From: an uncultured Clostridia bacterium
Lineage (GTDB): Bacteria; Bacillota; Clostridia; Lachnospirales; Anaerotignaceae
Assembly (NCBI GenBank): GCA_910587735.1
Contig: CAJUNT010000020.1
Coordinates: forward strand, 1-44,914
Length of the DNA stretch: 44,914 bases
Direction: 5' to 3'
The position numbers were made by a program, and so were the translations under genes. This document shows positions 35,225 through 42,958 of this stretch, piece by piece. The notes beneath the pieces are model-generated. The model was not told where the DNA came from, searched no databases, and saw only the letters and a program-made list of their open reading frames with translations. Within the stretch, counting starts at the first letter, position 1; every line of letters begins with the position of its first letter.

Positions 35225-36508
35225 ATGCAAAATCAATATCGTTTTGAAACACTCCAACTTCATGCAGGACAAGAAATAGCTGACCCTACTACACATTCTC
35301 GTGCTGTACCCATTTACCAAACAACTTCTTATTTATTTGACAGTTGTCAGCATGCTGCTGATTTATTTGATTTAAAAGCAGAAGGAAATATTTACAGTCG
35401 TATGATGAACCCTACAACAGATACTTTTGAAGCTCGTATCAATGCCTTAGAAGGCGGTGTCGGTGCACTTGCTTTATCCTCTGGCTCTGCTGCTGTAACA
35501 TATGCAATACAAAATATTACACAAATGGGCGACCATATTGTTTCTGCAAATACACTTTATGGTGGTACATACAATCTTTTTGCACATACATTACCTAAAA
35601 GTGGTATTACAACTACTTTTGTAAATCCAGATGATGTTTCTAATTTTGAAAAAGCAATACAGAACAACACAAAATTGTTATATATTGAATCCATAGGCAA
35701 TCCAAATGCAAATATGATTGATATTGAAAAAGTTGCAGAAATTGCTCATGCTCACAATATTCCTTTGATTATAGACAGCACATTTGCTACACCTTATTTA
35801 CTAAGACCCTTTGAATATGGTGCTGATATTGTAATACATTCTGCCACAAAATTTATAGGTGGTCATGGTACATCAATAGGGGGTGTGATAGTAGATAGCG
35901 GTAATTTTGATTGGGAAGCAAGTGGAAAATTCCAACATTTAGTAGAGCCAGACCCTAGCTATCATGGTATTAGTTTTACAAAAACAGCAGGAAAAGCAGC
36001 ATATATTACAAGAGCAAGAGTGGTATTACTTCGTGATACAGGTGCTTGTTTAAGTCCTTTTCATTCTTTTTTATTCTTACAAGGATTGGAAACACTTTCT
36101 TTACGTGTAGAACGTCATGTTGAAAATACGCTAAAGGTAGTGGAATATCTTTCAAAACATACTAAAGTAAAAAAAGTAAATCACCCTTCATTACCTGATA
36201 GTCCTTATTATAAATTATATAAAAAATATTTACCAAAGGGTGGCGCGTCAATATTTACAATAGAAACAACAGGAACAAGAGAAGATGCAAATCGTTTTGT
36301 TGATAATTTAAAATTATTTTCTCTTTTAGCAAATGTTGCAGATGTAAAATCTCTTGTTATCAATCCAGCAGGTACAACACATTCTCAAATGACAGATGAA
36401 GAATTAAATGCTTGTGGTATTGCTCCAACAACAATACGTCTTTCTATTGGTACAGAACATATTGATGATATTATTGCAGATTTAGAACAAGCCTTTGAAA
36501 AAATGTAA
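35225..36508 (+). CDS. metY: O-acetylhomoserine sulfhydrylase (aminocarboxypropyltransferase)
   Basis: A 427-residue PLP enzyme of the Cys/Met metabolism family that makes homocysteine from O-acetylhomoserine and sulfide. ETLQLHAGQEIADPTTHSRAVPIYQTTSY, YSRMMNPT and the PLP lysine Lys209 in IVIHSATKFIGGHG are characteristic. The length (~425) and the C-terminal insertion (LANVADVKSLVINPAGTTHSQM) favour MetY over cystathionine gamma-synthase (~380). It is monocistronic, followed by the leucine T-box unit. Confidence 0.93.
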   Translation: MQNQYRFETLQLHAGQEIADPTTHSRAVPIYQTTSYLFDSCQHAADLFDLKAEGNIYSRMMNPTTDTFEARINALEGGVGALALSSGSAAVTYAIQNITQMGDHIVSANTLYGGTYNLFAHTLPKSGITTTFVNPDDVSNFEKAIQNNTKLLYIESIGNPNANMIDIEKVAEIAHAHNIPLIIDSTFATPYLLRPFEYGADIVIHSATKFIGGHGTSIGGVIVDSGNFDWEASGKFQHLVEPDPSYHGISFTKTAGKAAYITRARVVLLRDTGACLSPFHSFLFLQGLETLSLRVERHVENTLKVVEYLSKHTKVKKVNHPSLPDSPYYKLYKKYLPKGGASIFTIETTGTREDANRFVDNLKLFSLLANVADVKSLVINPAGTTHSQMTDEELNACGIAPTTIRLSIGTEHIDDIIADLEQAFEKM

Positions 36509-36540
36509 ATTATAAATTTTAATAAAAAATAAAAAAGTCA

Positions 36541-36569
36541 TTGACAGATAATTTATTTTATGCTAAATT
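36541..36569 (+). promoter_or_regulatory. Promoter of the leuA leader
   Basis: TTGACA (36541-36546) and TAAATT (36564-36569) are separated by 17 bases, just upstream of the T-box leader. Confidence 0.78.
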
Positions 36570-36589
36570 TATTTTCATCAAAAAGAATA

Positions 36590-36872
36590 TATCATAAATA
36601 AAACACAATGATAAGAAGTAGTAGGTTTTTGAAACGATTCAGAGAGTTATCGGTTGGTGTGAGATAATAAGATGGATAAAGCTGAACTGGTCTTGGAGTG
36701 GTTCGCTGAACAATAGTAGGCGATAACGGAAGTTCACCGTTACAGGAACAGGATATTAGGTTTCACCAGTATCTGTATGAGTGTATCCCTTTTTGAGGGA
36801 TAAATTAGAAGTGGTACCGTGGAAGGAATATACCTTTCATCTTCTTTGTGTAAGAAGATGAAAGGTTTTTTT
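36590..36872 (+). promoter_or_regulatory. T-box leader, leucine specifier
   Basis: The leader shows AGAGAG at 36641-36646. The specifier loop reads GAA-CTG-GTC with CTG (Leu) at 36687-36689, then TTGGAGTGG. The T-box TGGTACCGTGG is at 36812-36822, directly before the terminator. Uncharged tRNA-Leu with a CAG anticodon should promote readthrough into leuA. The trinucleotide after the specifier is GTC instead of the ACC of the trp leader. Confidence 0.9.
36832..36872 (+). terminator. T-box attenuator terminator (leu)
   Basis: ACCTTTCATCTTC pairs with GAAGATGAAAGGT (36832-36866), followed by a run of seven T. Confidence 0.92.
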
Positions 36873-36922
36873 ATGTATTTCATGAAACAAAATTTTATTT
36901 TACTAAAGGAGAGTAATATATT

Positions 36923-38596
36923 ATGAAAAATTTTAATCGATACAAAGTGTATCCCACAGTGAATTTAAAAGACAGAACATGGCCAAATCAAAAAATTACA
37001 AAAGCGCCTATGTGGTGTAGTGTAGACTTACGTGATGGCAATCAGGCATTGATTACACCTATGGGATTAAATCAAAAATTGCAATTTTTTCAATTTTTAG
37101 TAGACATGGGGTTTAAAACAATAGAAATTGGCTTTCCTGCTGCATCTGAAACAGAATATGAATTTACAAGAGCATTAATTGACCAAAACTTAATACCTGA
37201 TGATGTTACAATACAGGTTTTGACACAATCCAGAGCAAAAATTATTGAAAAAACATTTTCTGCTTTAACAGGTGCTAAAAATGCTATTGTTCACTTATAT
37301 AATTCTACTTCTACATTGCAGAGAGAAGTTGTTTTTGGAAATTCCAAACAAGAAACAATTGATTTAGCTGTATTCGGTGCAAAAATGATGAATGATATCG
37401 CTGCACAGTACACAGAAACCAATTTTACATTTGAATATTCTCCTGAAAGTTTTACAGGAACAGAAATGGATTTTGCAGCAGAAATTTGTAATGCTGTAAT
37501 AGATGTATGGAAACCAACACCAGAACATAAAGCAATTATTAATTTACCTTCCACAGTAGAAATGACATCACCAAATGTCTATGCTGACCAAATTGAGTAT
37601 ATGTGTCGTAATTTGAAAAATAGAGAAAGTATTTTGGTGAGTCTTCATGCACATAATGATAGAGGGTGCGCTGTTGCTGCATCTGAATTGGGATTAATGG
37701 CTGGTGCTGATAGAGTAGAAGGTACATTATTTGGAAATGGTGAAAGAACAGGTAATGCTGATATTTTGACAATAGGTATGAATATGTTTACACAAGGCGT
37801 TGACCCAGAATTAGATTTTACACATATGAATGATATTGTAAGTATTTATGAAGATTCTACACAAATGAATGTACATCCTCGTCACCCTTATGCTGGAGAA
37901 TTGGTATTTACTGCTTTTTCTGGTTCTCATCAAGACGCTATCAAAAAAGGTATGACAGCAATGAAAACACATCCAGAACATTGGGAAGTACCTTATTTGC
38001 CTCTTGACCCTAAAGACGTTGGCAGAAGTTATGACCCTATTATCAGAATTAACAGTCAATCTGGTAAAGGCGGTGTAACATTTATATTAGAACAAAATTA
38101 TGGTTTATATCTTCCAAAAGCATTCCAGAGAAATGCAGGAGATATTATTACTGGTGTTTCTGATGAATTACAGTCTGAATTAACACCAGAACAAATTTAT
38201 GATGTGTTCCAAAAAGAGTATGTTGATATTAGAACACCTTTACAGTTAAATTATTACAAAACACAAAGTGTTGACCAAGATTGGGATTTAGTTTCTATTG
38301 CGGCAGAAATTGAATTCAAAGGTAAGAAATATTATATTGAAGGCGAAGGCAATGGTGTTGTATCTGCATTCTGTCATGCAATAGAAGAAGTAATTGGAAT
38401 ATCAGTAGATATATTAGATTATAGAGGACACTCTATGGAATATGGCACAAAAGCAAGAGCAATATCTTATATTGAAGCAAGAGGAACAGATGGTAAAAAA
38501 TATTATGGTGCAGGTACATCAAGTAGTGTTGGAAAATCTTCACTACGTGCTGTAGTCAGCACTGTAAATAAAATGTTAATATCTGCTGAAGCTTAA
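36923..38596 (+). CDS. leuA: 2-isopropylmalate synthase (long, LeuA2-type)
   Basis: A 557-residue enzyme condensing acetyl-CoA with 2-ketoisovalerate, the first committed step of leucine synthesis. The catalytic barrel shows MWCSVDLRDGNQAL, EIGFPAASETEYEF and the metal-binding HxH in SLHAHNDRG. The C-terminal ~130 residues are the LeuA dimer/regulatory domain (DWDLVSIAAEIEFKGKKYY...GHSMEYGTKARAISYIE) that binds leucine for feedback inhibition. The N-terminal extension and length match the type found in actinobacteria, fungi and some Firmicutes rather than the ~510-residue type. Confidence 0.96.
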   Translation: MKNFNRYKVYPTVNLKDRTWPNQKITKAPMWCSVDLRDGNQALITPMGLNQKLQFFQFLVDMGFKTIEIGFPAASETEYEFTRALIDQNLIPDDVTIQVLTQSRAKIIEKTFSALTGAKNAIVHLYNSTSTLQREVVFGNSKQETIDLAVFGAKMMNDIAAQYTETNFTFEYSPESFTGTEMDFAAEICNAVIDVWKPTPEHKAIINLPSTVEMTSPNVYADQIEYMCRNLKNRESILVSLHAHNDRGCAVAASELGLMAGADRVEGTLFGNGERTGNADILTIGMNMFTQGVDPELDFTHMNDIVSIYEDSTQMNVHPRHPYAGELVFTAFSGSHQDAIKKGMTAMKTHPEHWEVPYLPLDPKDVGRSYDPIIRINSQSGKGGVTFILEQNYGLYLPKAFQRNAGDIITGVSDELQSELTPEQIYDVFQKEYVDIRTPLQLNYYKTQSVDQDWDLVSIAAEIEFKGKKYYIEGEGNGVVSAFCHAIEEVIGISVDILDYRGHSMEYGTKARAISYIEARGTDGKKYYGAGTSSSVGKSSLRAVVSTVNKMLISAEA

Positions 38597-38597
38597 T

Positions 38598-38618
38598 GAT
38601 TAGGGCATTGCCCTAATC
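38598..38618 (+). terminator. Hairpin after leuA
   Basis: GATTAGGG pairs with CCCTAATC around a small loop. It is followed by GTTTCAAAAATTTTT, so termination would be weak and partial readthrough into the next genes is likely. Confidence 0.5.
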
Positions 38619-38694
38619 GTTTCAAAAATTTTTAAATGAAACCATATTTCATAATGTATTATTATAATCATTATTTTATATTTTTGGAGGAAAT

Positions 38695-39138
38695 ATGAAA
38701 ATTGTTGAAATAAAACAAATAATACCAGTATTGTTACAACAATTATTAGAAATATGGGAAAACTCTGTAAGGGGAACTCATTTATTTTTATCAGATGATG
38801 AAATAAAGAGTATAAAAAAATATGTTCCTCAAGCATTAAAAGAAATATCTCATTTAGTTATTGTAGAAAATGAGAGTAAAATTCCTATCGCTTTTATGGG
38901 AAATAATGGACAAAAACTAGAAATGCTGTTTGTTTCAAATGAACAAAGAGGAAAAGGAATTGGTAAAAGACTGATAGAATATGGCATTGAAATTTATTCT
39001 ATTAACAAATTGACTGTAAATGAACAAAATCCGCTTGCCAAAGACTTTTATGAACATATGGGATTTCAAGTATATAAAAAAAGTAACTATGATGAACAGG
39101 GAAATCCCTATTCTCTTTTGTATATGAAACAAATATAA
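38695..39138 (+). CDS. GNAT family N-acetyltransferase
   Basis: A 147-residue acetyltransferase. The acetyl-CoA binding motif A is LFVSNEQRGKGIGKRLIEYGI, and the C-terminal NPLAKDFYEHMGFQVYKKS is typical of GNAT strands 6-7. WENSVRGTHLFLSDDEI places it among YjaB/putative small-molecule acetyltransferases. The substrate is unknown. It sits between leuA and leuC on the same strand, with GGAGG only four to five bases before the ATG. It is not a known leucine pathway gene, so it is likely a passenger. Confidence 0.88.
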   Translation: MKIVEIKQIIPVLLQQLLEIWENSVRGTHLFLSDDEIKSIKKYVPQALKEISHLVIVENESKIPIAFMGNNGQKLEMLFVSNEQRGKGIGKRLIEYGIEIYSINKLTVNEQNPLAKDFYEHMGFQVYKKSNYDEQGNPYSLLYMKQI

Positions 39139-39185
39139 CAATTTATAAATTGAAACATTTATAATAAAAAAGGAGGAGTATTATA

Positions 39186-40451
39186 ATGGGAATGACAATG
39201 ACACAGAAAATACTTGCGGCACACGCTGGTATGGACTGTGTAAGTGCAGGACAATTAATACAATCAAAATTAGATATTGTTATGGGAAATGATATTACAA
39301 CTGCTGTAGCAATACCAGAATTTAAAAAAACAGGTGCAAAAGAAGTATTTGATAAAGATAAAGTTGTTGTGGTATTAGACCACTTTACACCAAATAAAGA
39401 CATTAAGGCAGCAGAACAATGTAAAAGCTGTCGCCAATTTGCTTATGATACGAATATTAAAAACTTTTTTGATGTAGGAGAAGTAGGCATTGAACACGCA
39501 CTTCTTCCAGAAAAAGGTATTGTTGTGCCTGGTGATGTTATTATTGGCGCAGATAGTCATACTTGTACTTATGGTGCATTAGGCGCTTTTTCAACAGGTA
39601 TAGGTAGTACAGATATGGCAATCGGTATGGCAACAGGAGAATGTTGGTTTAAAGTACCCTCTGCCATCAAATTTAATATCATTGGTAAACCTTCTAAATA
39701 TGTTAGTGGTAAGGATTTGATATTATATATCATAGGAATGATTGGTGTAGATGGCGCATTATATAAATCAATGGAATTTACAGGAGAAGGTATTAAAGAA
39801 CTCTCTATGGACGATAGATTTACTATTGCAAATATGGCGATTGAAGCAGGTGCAAAAAATGGTATTTTTCCAGTAGATGAATTGACTATTGCTTATACAA
39901 AAGAACATTCTACAAAACCATATACAGTATATGAAGCCGATGCTGATGCAGAATATGATGCAGAATATACTATTGATTTGAGTACACTTCGTCCAATTGT
40001 TGCATTCCCTCATCTGCCCGAAAATACAAAAATAATTGATGAAGTAGGAGAGGTCAAAATTGACCAAGTTGTTATAGGTTCTTGTACAAATGGTAGATTT
40101 TCAGATATGAAAATTGCAGCAGACATATTAAGGGGCAAAAAAGTTACAAAAGGTGTCAGAACAATTATTATTCCTGCTACACAACAAATTTATTTAGATT
40201 GTATTAAAGCAGGTTATGTAGAGGACTTTATAAACGCTGGAGCAATATTCTCTACACCAACCTGTGGTCCATGTCTTGGCGGTCATATGGGTATTATGGC
40301 AGCTGGAGAAAGATGTGTTTCTACTACAAACAGAAATTTTGTAGGACGTATGGGGCATATAGAAAGTGAAGTATATCTTGCAAGCCCAGCAGTTGCCGCA
40401 GCATCTGCAATCGCAGGAAAAATTGCAAATCCAGAAGAATTGGAGGGTTGA
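39186..40451 (+). CDS. leuC: 3-isopropylmalate dehydratase large subunit
   Basis: A 421-residue aconitase-family subunit that isomerises 2- to 3-isopropylmalate with LeuD. The 4Fe-4S cysteines are visible in VVIGSCTNGR and TPTCGPCLGGH. GADSHTCTYGALGAFSTGIGSTD is the family signature. The length places it in the shorter (~420-residue, HacA-like) class common in Clostridia and archaea. AAAGGAGGAG precedes the ATG. Its last codons carry the leuD ribosome binding site. Confidence 0.97.
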   Translation: MGMTMTQKILAAHAGMDCVSAGQLIQSKLDIVMGNDITTAVAIPEFKKTGAKEVFDKDKVVVVLDHFTPNKDIKAAEQCKSCRQFAYDTNIKNFFDVGEVGIEHALLPEKGIVVPGDVIIGADSHTCTYGALGAFSTGIGSTDMAIGMATGECWFKVPSAIKFNIIGKPSKYVSGKDLILYIIGMIGVDGALYKSMEFTGEGIKELSMDDRFTIANMAIEAGAKNGIFPVDELTIAYTKEHSTKPYTVYEADADAEYDAEYTIDLSTLRPIVAFPHLPENTKIIDEVGEVKIDQVVIGSCTNGRFSDMKIAADILRGKKVTKGVRTIIIPATQQIYLDCIKAGYVEDFINAGAIFSTPTCGPCLGGHMGIMAAGERCVSTTNRNFVGRMGHIESEVYLASPAVAAASAIAGKIANPEELEG

Positions 40452-40454
40452 GTT

Positions 40455-40949
40455 GTGGAAGCAAAAGGAAAAGTATTTAAATATGGTGATAATGTAGATA
40501 CTGATGTCATTATACCAGCACGTTATCTAAATGTATCTAGTGGTGAAGAATTAGCAAAATATTGTATGATTGATATTGACCCTGATTTTGTAAATAATAT
40601 GAATAAAGGTGATATTATTGTAGCAACAAAAAATTTTGGCTGTGGTTCTTCCAGAGAACACGCTCCTCTTGCTATAAAATGTGCAGGGGTTTCTTGTGTT
40701 ATTGCAAGTACATTTGCAAGAATATTTTATAGAAATGCCATTAACATTGGTATGCCAATATTAGAATGTGAAGAAGCAGCAAATGATATTGAAAATGGAA
40801 ATGAAGTATCTATCAATTTTGATACAGGTGTCATTACAAATATTTCTAAAAATAAAACTTATCAAGCACAGGCTTTTCCTGAATTTATTAAAAGAATTAT
40901 GGAAAGTGACGGACTTGTTCAACAAACCAAAAAAAGACTGTCAAATTAA
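40455..40949 (+). CDS. leuD: 3-isopropylmalate dehydratase small subunit
   Basis: A 164-residue swivelling-domain partner of LeuC. GDNVDTDVIIPARYL and NFGCGSSREHAPLAIK are the substrate-binding signatures. It starts with GTG at 40455, three bases after leuC, preceded by GGAGGG within the leuC end. The length fits the short leuD class. Its 3' end overlaps the start of a lipoprotein gene in another frame. Confidence 0.97.
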   Translation: MEAKGKVFKYGDNVDTDVIIPARYLNVSSGEELAKYCMIDIDPDFVNNMNKGDIIVATKNFGCGSSREHAPLAIKCAGVSCVIASTFARIFYRNAINIGMPILECEEAANDIENGNEVSINFDTGVITNISKNKTYQAQAFPEFIKRIMESDGLVQQTKKRLSN

Positions 40950-41376
40950 CAAAAATATCAAAAAAAGAGCTTCTTTATTGTTTATTATAATACCTGTTTT
41001 TATACTGCTTTGTTGTTGTACCAAAGGCGGAAATATCAGTCAAGTGACACAAACAATAGAAAATTCTAGTATTTATACAGAACAAGATATCAAAAATGCA
41101 ATGAATGTTGTAACAGATTATTTTAAAAATGCAGAAAACCTTCAATATTGTACATTAACAGAGCTATATTATAATGAAGCCATATCTTCTGATACAAGTG
41201 AAGTATTGGCTGAACAGTATGAAGCAGAAGAAGGAATTATTTTGATTTCTAGTTTTGATGTTGGTGCAGAAAATAAACATAGTGGATTAGATGCAAATAG
41301 AACTTATAACAATTTTAAATGGATATTAGTACGTTCCAACGGCGGAGCATGGACATTAGAAACTTGGGGATATTAA
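40906..41376 (+). CDS. Small predicted lipoprotein embedded in the leu operon
   Basis: About 150 residues in a different frame, overlapping the end of leuD by roughly 40 bases. After KNIKKRASL a hydrophobic stretch ends in ILLCCCTKGG, a lipobox-like site. The mature part (EQDIKNAMNVVTDYFKNAEN...FKWILVRSNGGAWTLETWGY) resembles small secreted NTF2-like/DUF4829-type proteins, but this is only a resemblance. The start is uncertain: GTG at 40906 or TTG at 40915 are candidates; no ATG lies close to the signal sequence and no strong ribosome binding site is visible. Translation may be coupled to leuD. It has no known role in leucine synthesis. Confidence 0.65.
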   Translation: MTDLFNKPKKDCQINKNIKKRASLLFIIIPVFILLCCCTKGGNISQVTQTIENSSIYTEQDIKNAMNVVTDYFKNAENLQYCTLTELYYNEAISSDTSEVLAEQYEAEEGIILISSFDVGAENKHSGLDANRTYNNFKWILVRSNGGAWTLETWGY

Positions 41377-41405
41377 AACATAAAAAATGAAAGAGGAGAG
41401 AAGTT

Positions 41406-42479
41406 ATGTCAGAATTTCATATTGCTGTAGTAGCTGGTGACGGCATTGGTCCAGAAGTAACAGAACAAGCTATGACAGCATTAAATAGAGTAGGAGAAAT
41501 ATTCCATCATACATTTCATTTTAACAAAGTATTAGCAGGTGGCTGTGCCATAGACAGTGTAGGAAAATGTCTTCCTACCGAAACACTAGAACAGTGTAAA
41601 AAAGCAGATTCTGTATTATTGGGTGCTGTGGGAGGTCCAAAATGGGATACTGTTGCAGGTGACCAAAGACCAGAAAAAGCATTACTTGGTTTAAGAGAAG
41701 GTTTAGGACTTTATGCTAATTTACGTCCTGCTATCATACACAAAGCACTTTCTGCTGCTTGTCCTCTTAAACCAGAAATTACAGGAGATAGTCTTGATAT
41801 TTTAATTGTAAGAGAATTGACAGGTGGTATTTATTTTGGTGAAAAGGGTTACAGAGAGGGAAAATATGGACAAGAAGCATTTGATGTAGAAGCGTATAGT
41901 GAAATGGAAATCAGAAGGATTGCAAAAAATGCTTTTGATGTCGCAATGCAAAGAAATAAAAAAGTAACCAGTGTAGACAAAGCAAATGTTTTAGAAAGTT
42001 CTCGTTTTTGGAGAAAAATTGTAACAGAAGTAGCACAACAATATCCAGAAGTAGAATTAAATCATATGTATGTAGATAATGCTGCTATGCAATTAGTGAG
42101 AAATCCAAAACAATTTGATGTCATTGTGACTTCTAATATTTTTGGTGATATTCTTTCTGATGAAGCAAGTATGATTACAGGTTCTATTGGACTTTTGCCT
42201 TCTGCAAGTTTGGGGAGAACTGGAGCAGGTATGTATGAGCCAATACATGGCTCTGCACCAGATATTGCTGGAAAAGACATTGCAAATCCTATTGCAGCAA
42301 TACTTTCCACTGCTATGATGTTAAGATATTCCTTTAAATTAAACAAGGAAGCTGATGCAATAGAAAAAGCAGTAACTTCTGTATTAGAAGCAGGATACAG
42401 AACAGTAGATATTATGAGTGAAGATATGAAAGCAGTTGGTACAATACAAATGGGAAAATTAATTTGTGATGCTATATAA
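41406..42479 (+). CDS. leuB: 3-isopropylmalate dehydrogenase
   Basis: A 357-residue NAD-dependent decarboxylating dehydrogenase giving 2-ketoisocaproate. HIAVVAGDGIGPEVTEQAM opens the protein. LLGAVGGPKWD, VRELTGGIYFGEKG (substrate loop), the catalytic Lys in KVTSVDKANVLESSRFW, the metal-binding Asp in IFGDILSDEASMITGS and the NAD-binding EPIHGSAPDIAGKDIANP are all intact. AGAGGAGAG precedes the ATG. Last gene of the leu cluster. ilvCBND and leuA homologues are not adjacent downstream. Confidence 0.97.
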   Translation: MSEFHIAVVAGDGIGPEVTEQAMTALNRVGEIFHHTFHFNKVLAGGCAIDSVGKCLPTETLEQCKKADSVLLGAVGGPKWDTVAGDQRPEKALLGLREGLGLYANLRPAIIHKALSAACPLKPEITGDSLDILIVRELTGGIYFGEKGYREGKYGQEAFDVEAYSEMEIRRIAKNAFDVAMQRNKKVTSVDKANVLESSRFWRKIVTEVAQQYPEVELNHMYVDNAAMQLVRNPKQFDVIVTSNIFGDILSDEASMITGSIGLLPSASLGRTGAGMYEPIHGSAPDIAGKDIANPIAAILSTAMMLRYSFKLNKEADAIEKAVTSVLEAGYRTVDIMSEDMKAVGTIQMGKLICDAI

Positions 42480-42560
42480 TAATACTGTATAAAAATACAA
42501 TTTATATTCTTTACAGTATCCATCAAACAAAAAATATGTTAAATTTTTTTCAAAAAACTA

Positions 42561-42589
42561 TTTACAAATTGCTAAAATAGGTGTATGAT
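42561..42589 (+). promoter_or_regulatory. Promoter of the rib operon
   Basis: TTTACA (42561-42566) and TATGAT (42584-42589) have a 17-base spacer. They lie about 22 bases before the riboswitch. Confidence 0.75.
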
Positions 42590-42610
42590 AATGGAAAAAT
42601 AAATATGGTT

Positions 42611-42724
42611 TTCTTCAGGGCAGGGTGTAATTCCCGACCGGCGGTATAGTCCGCGAGCGAATAGATATTTGCTGATATGGTGTAACTCCATGACCGACAG
42701 TATAGTCTGGATGAAAGAAGAAAA
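42611..42724 (+). promoter_or_regulatory. FMN riboswitch (RFN element)
   Basis: Conserved blocks of the element are present in order: TCTTCAGGGCAGGGTG, AATTCCCGACCGGCGGTA, AGTCCGCGAGCG, the variable hairpin, then CTCCATGACCGACAGTATAGTC, GGATGAAAGAAG. The P1 arms TTCTTC and GAAAGAAGAA close it. It precedes ribD-ribE and should end transcription when FMN is bound. Confidence 0.97.
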
Positions 42725-42788
42725 AACAATCATATATTTCTATGTTTTATTTATATAACATAGAACCATAATGATATTGTAAATTTGC

Positions 42789-42818
42789 CCTGAAATACAG
42801 ATGTATTTCAGGTTTTTT
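42789..42818 (+). terminator. First rib leader terminator
   Basis: CCTGAAATAC pairs with GTATTTCAGG (42789-42812), followed by six T. GCCCTGA at 42787-42793 is complementary to TCAGGGC at 42615-42621 inside the riboswitch, which provides the antiterminator pairing. Confidence 0.92.
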
Positions 42819-42910
42819 ATTATCGTTATCATTATAAAAAGTATTTCAAAAAATGATTTGATATGCTGTTATTTTGTTATAATTTTAACGATAATATATT
42901 GTATTTTTCT

Positions 42911-42941
42911 GCCCTGTATATTAAATATGCAGGGCTTTTTT
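42911..42941 (+). terminator. Second rib leader terminator, directly before ribD
   Basis: GCCCTGTATAT pairs with ATATGCAGGGC (42911-42935) around a 3-base loop, followed by TTTTTT. It again begins with GCCCTG, which could pair with the same riboswitch strand (42616-42621). Confidence 0.85.
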
Positions 42942-42958
42942 GTTTGGAGGTATTTTTT

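Larger units (their letters stand above)
42480..42958. other. Leader region of the rib operon
   Basis: 479 bases without a gene between leuB and ribD. In order it holds the rib promoter, the FMN riboswitch, two intrinsic terminators and the ribD ribosome binding site (TTGGAGG, near 42945). Confidence 0.85.

Noticed and set aside
40768..40905. Longer N-terminus for the lipoprotein gene starting at an ATG inside leuD
   Set aside because: This stretch is the shadow of conserved leuD coding sequence, and it would place about 60 residues before the signal sequence.
42863..42958. N-terminal extension of ribD from an upstream ATG
   Set aside because: It would read through the second leader terminator and adds residues unlike any RibD. 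TTGGAGG lies just before the ATG at 42959.
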